Shown here: in pieces, positions 58,572 to 64,000 of the stretch
Numbering within the stretch: position 1 is the first letter of the stretch
How the letters are laid out: each line of letters opens with the position of its first letter
Assembly: GCA_013339895.1 (NCBI GenBank)
Contig: JABACO010000011.1
Coordinates: 993,058-1,057,057, forward strand
DNA: 64,000 bases
Source: Ephydatia muelleri
Lineage: Eukaryota; Porifera; Demospongiae; Spongillida; Spongillidae
Direction of reading: 5' to 3'
Notes under the pieces: generated by a model
Told to the model about the DNA's origin: nothing
The model's input: the letters and a program-made list of their open reading frames with translations, nothing else
Databases searched by the model: none
Made by a program: the position numbers and the translations under genes

Positions 58572-58733
58572 GGGACAGTTTCCGCGAAAATGTCCTATGT
58601 TTTATAACATTATAACTATAAAAATGCTCTGCGCGTGAATCGTCGTAGCGTCCGAACGGTTAATGCTGTCGACTTCCTATTTTCACCACATGATGCCACA
58701 CCATCTCTCTATGGTTAAATCGAATATTGTCTT
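58572..58733. mobile_element. Foldback family fragment (left arm only)
   Basis: GGGACAGTTTCCGCGAAAAT through GCCACACCATCTCTCTATGG to ATATTGTCTT, matching the first 160 bp of 49029. The rest is absent. Confidence 0.85.
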
Positions 58734-59539
58734 TATGTTTTTACACAGTAAACAGACAGCATGGATGTGCATTGAGGCAAGGACGTACAACATTGTTTCA
58801 TTGGGCTTGTACCCACATTGGGCTCCTAGCTCTGTCCCTTTGGGCTTGTGATAACAGTATAATATGATAATGCTTATGTAAGAGTAGATAAATTAACTCT
58901 GATACATTGAATATGTCTGAACAGTGCATGTGGTTGCAAAATTATATATCAGTGATGAGGCCTGTGGCTTCTACTTAGATATCACTATAATTATCTTCAA
59001 CTGTGAGCCAGCATGCTTATACAGGTATTATGCATTATAGCAGTATAATCATAGTAATCCTGTTCTAATTTCTATACATATTGAAAAACCATCTCTCAAC
59101 TATACTATACAATAGTATTGTGTTCTTCATTTGTACCGGTGAATATAAATAATATAATTATGCTTGTTTAGCAATCATGCACATTGCAGAAGGTCACACT
59201 GAATCATTGAATTAAAAGCAGGCATTTTTTTCGCGTGCATGGGCGGTACCGAAGTAATCGACTCAGTGGATGCACAATTTCTTTCTACAACTATTTTTTT
59301 TTAGTATTTTTACTTGATTTTAGTGCTTCGATATGATTAAGTCAAGTGTCTAAGCATGCTTACACTGCCATATGGAACTGTATACGTTGTTTCATATAAA
59401 CCTGAACCATTGCTTGACCAAAAGAAAAACGCAGTGTGGGCATGGTATAATTATAATATATAGATTCAGTAGTTTGAACAAGTCACAATTAAAGGAAGCT
59501 TTGAATACTTATACTGCAATGAAATATTTGGACATGATA
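58734..59539. other. Intergenic, no gene seen
   Basis: AT-rich sequence with no supportable gene. Confidence 0.5.
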
Positions 59540-60156
59540 ATAATAATAGGTGGCTTGGCCTCGATACTTCAGAGGGCTCTCAGTGTACCCTGTGCCCCGG
59601 TGTACTTGATCACCTTGGCCACCATGCAGTCACCTGCAAATATGGTGGAGATGTGGTCTCCCGCCACAACAAGATCAGAGATATCCTGGTGGAGACCTGT
59701 CGGCGTGCACACATAGGTGTTCAGGTGGAAGTGGGCAACAATCTCACCCATGACCACAATAAGACTCGCCCAGCTGATATCTTACTATCCAATTGGTTCT
59801 TAGGCAAACCAGCAGCACTAGATGTCTCCATCACTTCTCCGCTAAACCCTTTAACCCTTTTGGAAGCGGGAGTTTTGGCCAAGTCTGCTGCTCAGGTCAC
59901 AGAGGCGAGGAAACATCAAGCTAATGATCCCAAATGTTCGGAACTTGGATGGGTATGTGTCCCCATGGTGGCAGAATCGTATGGAGCTTGGGGCGATGAG
60001 ACCTCTTCTATCATTTCATCAATCGCCTCCAGACTCGCCACCTCTACATGCAAGTCCAAGTCAGTTGTGCTGAATGACATTTATGGCCGGCTTAATGTCC
60101 ATCTAGTTCGTGCCAATGCTACAGCCATCCTGTCTAGAATTATCCCACTGTCGTAG
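59540..60156 (+). mobile_element. LINE C-terminal region: Zn motif plus endonuclease-like domain, best copy
   Basis: The most complete C-terminus in the window. The Zn motif is in one frame (QRALSVPCAPVYLITLATM region; in the alternative frame CALCPG.LDHLGHHAVTCKY). GGDVVSRHNKIRDILVETCR, RAHIGVQVEVGNNLTHDHNK, TRPADILLSNWFLGKPAALD, VSITSPLN, PKCSELGWVCVPMVAESYGA WGDE and DIYGRLNVHLVRANATAILS follow to the stop at 60154. The RPADIL..(about 13)..LDVSI spacing resembles a PD-(D/E)xK nuclease core. A frame change near 59600 separates Zn motif and domain. An (AAT)n tract follows at 60250-60360, perhaps the element's 3' tail. Confidence 0.8.
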
Positions 60157-60429
60157 AGCAAGATCCGATTGTATGTGTAATTTGTTTGTTTAATGTTTAT
60201 GTACTGTGTTATTATTTTTGTAATAATAACAAACAAATTCCATCCTCCAATAATAATAATTATTATTATTAAAAAATACTTTTGTGTATTCCCTGTAATG
60301 TTGTTATTTTATTACGAACATCACTTCCTCAACAATAACAATAATAATAATAATAATAATGACATATATCACACAATGGCAAGTAATGGCATAAATGAGT
60401 ATGCACTAATATACTGCCGGTCCTAAAAT
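60157..60429. repeat. AT-rich tract with (AAT)n
   Basis: AATAATAATAATTATTATTA (self-complementary) at about 60250 and (AAT/AAC)n at 60331-60360. No gene. Confidence 0.8.
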
Positions 60430-62021
60430 GGGTAACACTTACAAAATGGAGACAAGTCTACGTTGCTGAGTTTAGACCTAAATATGTTTTCGGAGGATGC
60501 TGTAACCACTGAGTCTGGTAATGAATTCCAAGTGTGTATAACTCTGATTGAGAAAAAGTTTGAGCGAAAATTATGGTGAGGGGTGATGACAAAGGACTAA
60601 GTTTGATTGAGTTCCCTCTTGTACTGTATGGTGACAGATTGATACGAAAGAAAGCTGATGTATCAAGATCTACAAGGTTTTTCACAATCTTGAAACACAA
60701 AACACACTCTACGATACTCCAATGAATGAAGACCTAAATTAGCAAGACGATCAGTATAGCTCATAGTAGGCAGCTTTACTCGTACAAAAAGAGCTCAGCG
60801 TTGAACTCTTTGAACACATTTAATGTCTTGTATGAGCCACGGATTCCACACTGGAGTATTGTATTCGAGAATTGGTCTCACATATGAAATGAATACTCTA
60901 CAAAGCGTTGAGATATTTAGCGTTTGAAGACCTTTAAGTAGAAGGGAACACCTTTGGAAGGCCTTTGCAGCAATAGATGAACAATGCAAGCTGGGTTTAA
61001 AATCAGATGTAATAAAAACACCTAAGTCACAAATATCAAAAACCCTATTTAGCAGTACACCACCCAGGGAGTAAGAATTGCTTGCAGAGTTATGTCCGAA
61101 GGATATTACACTGCACTTCTGAAAAGCTCGACAAAGACAGAGACAAAGGTGAGGATGAATCAGAAGAGTGAGTAGCATAGAGTTTGGTATCATCTGCAAA
61201 TATTTTAGCTTGAACTGGTGGCACTAAACAATCAGGAAGGTCATTGATATAAATGAGGAATAATAGAGGTCCAAGCACTGATCCCTGAGGAACACCACTG
61301 GTAACAGGTAAGGAAGAAGATAAAGACTGACCAATATAGACTTGCTGAGAACGATTCATAAGAAATGAAGATAACCACCTCACCAAGAGGGGAGTAAACC
61401 CATAGCACTCTACCTTATATAGCAGCTTTCTATGAGAGATAGAATCAAAGGCTTTAGCAAAGTCTATATACACATGCAGAATCAATTTTAGAACGAATAT
61501 CAGTAAGGAGAGTCCATTCATTACGTGTGATTAGTAATTGGGTACAAGTAGAACGCCTGGCAAGAAAGCCAAACTGATCATTGGAGATAAGGCTGTTAGA
61601 ACGAAGAAAGAGTACCATTGACAATAGACTCCATTACTTTGCAACAAACACTGGTAAGAGAAACCGGACGAAAATTGCTAGGTGATTTACGGGAACCTTT
61701 TTTGAAAATGGGACAAACAATTGCCTGTTTCCAACCCTGAGGTATACACCCGCAGTCCATAGACATTGATGTTGAATATAATAGCTTCGCACTTCTTTTG
61801 ACACTCCAAATCTGATTACAACCTACAAGCATGCAGCAAAACCCACACATGCATGCAGCAAAAAACACACATGCAGCAGAAAACACACATGCACATACAT
61901 ATAAATTCTTTACTAGAATAGCCAGGGGTTTGCATAATCGACGCAACAGCACAGGTTCTGGAGGTTGAACAACTGCGCTTACACGGATCGGGTGGCAAAG
62001 GTTTAGACCTTGAAAACCCAA
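60430..62021 (-). mobile_element. Second LINE type: reverse transcriptase, degenerate
   Basis: Minus-strand RT of a jockey/CR1-like type, distinct from the other LINEs here. In order: GWKQAIVCPIFKKGSRKSPS then NFRPVSLTSVCCKVMESIVN (61740-61600), [20 protein letters not shown] (motif A), [20 protein letters not shown] (motif B), [11 protein letters not shown] (catalytic FADD; about 61200), DLGVFITSDFKPSLHCSSIA, and YVRPILEYNTPVWNPWLIQD (60850). A C-terminal tail (RINLSPYSTRGNSIKLSPL) lies near 60620. Several frameshifts separate the blocks. Short AAACACACATGCAGCA repeats (61830-61890) interrupt the 5' side. Dead copy. Confidence 0.8.
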
Positions 62022-62479
62022 ACCAGGAGGTTGAGACTAGCCAACTTATTGAGGTGTCTGACATCATTCCTCCAATCTGTGCTACACTACAGATCTGTTA
62101 GTCTGCGGACCTGCATGCAAGAAAGTAGGGAATGATGTAGTCATGATTAGATTTACGTGGACTAAGCTTTCGTGATATGAATATCAAAATACATATGATA
62201 TCATCAAAAAGAAAAGCTTTAGTAAACTTATGCACGAACGCAGCAGATCCTAGATTTCCAGACTAACGCTGATATAGCTGGAATGTACGTGGTAGTGTAT
62301 GTGGTAGGATAGAAGACATCAAGACAAATGCAAAATAGAGACATATACAAAACTGATAACATGTGTATAATGAAGCGGTTGAAGCTTGCAGTGCAATATG
62401 TGAGAAACATGGGCAAAAAGTGTGAACTTGAAACAAGGTAACATGCAGATGGCAACTGAACGGTGTTCAAGGAAAAGGG
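62022..62479. other. Intergenic, no gene seen
   Basis: Region between the LINE and the HECT gene stop codon. No supportable features. Confidence 0.5.
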
Positions 62480-63531
62480 TCAAACATGTCCTAAGCAGCC
62501 TAGACTGTTGCCAATCCCATAGGTCATCCTGGAGGAGAAGGTGTCCACATTAATGATTGCAGTAGGCAAAGTTATGGACATTGAGCAGGTGTTGGACGTA
62601 GGAAGTGTCACTGCTGGATCATGGCAGAAGTTAATGGTGGGAGAAGAATCAAACCCCAAAGGAGGAATACTTCTGGATCCAGTAGTGAACTGCAACACTT
62701 TCTCCAAAGCCATTTGCACCTTTGTAGGTTCAGTGCTGAGAAAGACTTTTCCATCTGTACAATTGAGATAAATAAGTATAATTCACACAGAAATAATTGT
62801 TTTACCCTCAATATCCTGGAGATAGTCATAGAACATTATGATACTGGCCTCTTCCTTTTGGCGATTGTTCGACCCACAGGACGAGTACTCAACCTGAAAT
62901 AAATCAATCATAGCTGCAGCTGTTAACACTTCTGTAGCATTTGATAGCATCACACGTGCACACTCAGGGTATTTCTTCATCAATGATAGTAGACCATGTT
63001 CATTCAGTCCCTCCATCATCTGGTCTATTTGACCCTTGCTCGACAATATGGTTTGATGTATGCACAATATTCTAAGAATATGAGACTTATCAGTCAGATG
63101 ATAGTGCGTTGATGGCTTATCAATCCCAAGCTGGATACGGTGTGATAGAACTGGATTATCTAGCAGACCTTGGAACTCTGAAACACTTGATGCATCTTCA
63201 AGCTAAAAAAAAATTCAGGAGAATGCATGAAAAAATACTACCGTAAAGAGTCATACCTCCTTTAGGACCTTCTTTTTTGGTCCTTTTTACTATCTTTGCG
63301 CTTGCTTTGAAAACCAAATAGGCGGCTATATTCCGGAGTAGCGCTGTTAATCCTGGCGGAAAGGCGGCTATTCTCGCTACTACTACCAGAAACTCCAATC
63401 TGCGAAGCACTCGTATCGCGGTGAGGCGTACGCAGAGAGTTTGGACGTTCTTGCACGAAGTCATTGGTTACAATATCCACAACTCTTTCAAACAGCTTTC
63501 TAGCTCGATCACTACTGCTTATTCCTTCCAT
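62480..63531 (-). CDS. HECT-type E3 ubiquitin ligase, short G2E3-like form
   Basis: Three minus-strand exons. Exon A (from ATG at 63531, to about 63270) reads MEGISSSDRARKLFERVVDI and a Ser/Arg-rich region ending SRLFGFQSKRK. Exon B (about 63202-62806) reads MMEGLNEHGLLSLMKKYPEC, LTAAAMIDLFQVEYSSCGSN and MFYDYLQDIE before GTAAAA. Exon C (62754-62480) starts DGKVFLSTEPTKVQMALEKV, then LQFTTGSRSIPPLGFDSSPT and LPTSNTCSMSITLPTA, where the Cys is the expected HECT catalytic cysteine, and stops at 62480. Known G2E3-like HECT proteins are longer and carry an N-lobe middle part. None is visible here, so the gene is shortened or internally deleted. The A-B junction is unresolved (the GTATGA donor at 63257 lies beyond an in-frame stop; GTAAAA is an alternative). 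Confidence 0.65.
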
Positions 63532-64000
63532 AATCGGCTTTAATACTGCTCTTGAACAAAAGTCTACGGTTTTTATTCATTTATTGTTGCGCATGCGCTT
63601 TCATCTATAAGCGCGTTTGTTAGAAATCATAACGACAAAGCGTGGTTGATGGTCGCAATTCTGACATCAAGTACCAAGGTATGTGTACCAAGTATAAAGT
63701 AAGCGCATTGCCACTAAGGGTGAAGCTGGAATATCTGATTGTAACAAAATTAAACGATTTGGATCTGAGGAAAGTACAGTGAGGTTTTTATACTTGCATA
63801 GTAAATACATGTACGTACCTAGCTTGTTGAAAACTGCTTTAAAGCAGCGAGTCATCACGATATTCTATCATCTGTCGAGTTGTAAGAGTGAAATGCTACC
63901 ACCACAATGATGCTATCAGATTGGTGAACGCGAGTGGTTGAACAGCGTATAGCAACAGATATTAGCCGTCCGTCGTAATGAGTCCTTTCCTACTACTGTA
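63532..64000. other. Upstream flank of HECT gene, no gene seen
   Basis: Presumed promoter side of the minus-strand HECT gene. No core element is recognised. Confidence 0.4.

Noticed and set aside
1-64000. tRNA, rRNA or snRNA genes
   Set aside because: I looked for tRNA B-box and cloverleaf patterns and for rRNA-like blocks and found none I could support.

Overview
This window is nuclear DNA of an animal, most likely an early-branching one such as a sponge. The genes are split by many introns with ordinary GT-AG junctions, some very short. One gene is a ciliary gene (CPLANE1), which points to a ciliated animal. The space between genes is AT-rich and full of minisatellites, microsatellites, palindromic MITE-like elements and dead retroelements. 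The broken GPCRs and the retroelement, chromodomain and HECT families also look like those common in sponge and cnidarian gene sets. The phylum is my inference; no rRNA or other marker is present to settle it.

Layout. 1-10.4 kb holds three broken copies of one rhodopsin-like GPCR (two on +, one on -), an 80-bp MITE, an 816-bp foldback palindrome, a decayed retrotransposon, a 49-bp minisatellite and an integrase remnant. 12.5-30.0 kb on the minus strand is one large gene. I assembled 22 exons whose phases all agree (about 3651 codons), and its N-terminus matches CPLANE1 (C5orf42/JBTS17), the basal-body ciliogenesis and planar polarity effector. Its introns hold MITEs, a 31-bp minisatellite and two very long polypurine/polypyrimidine tracts. 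31-35 kb is a scrambled cluster of retrotransposon pieces. 35.6-46.0 kb on the plus strand is an 18-exon ectonucleotide pyrophosphatase/phosphodiesterase (ENPP) gene of about 442 codons, with a dead hAT-type transposase lying antisense in its fifth intron.

47-60 kb is repeat-dominated. It has a second, identical copy of the 80-bp MITE, a disabled chromodomain gene, three more foldback elements, an unrecognised multi-exon coding block on the minus strand (50.3-51.1 kb), a 39-bp minisatellite and several 3' fragments of the same retrotransposon family. 60.4-62.0 kb is a second, different LINE reverse transcriptase on the minus strand. 62.5-63.5 kb on the minus strand encodes the catalytic end of a HECT ubiquitin ligase.

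No operons, CRISPR arrays, rRNA or tRNA genes were seen. The two well-supported host genes, CPLANE1 (cilia assembly) and ENPP (extracellular nucleotide or lipid phosphodiesterase), are transcribed away from each other with about 5.6 kb of retroelement debris between them. Nothing suggests they share a pathway. The most striking structure outside genes is a set of elements with GGG-N-CAGTTTCCGCGAAAA-like ends, some of which are nearly complete palindromes of about 800 bp.
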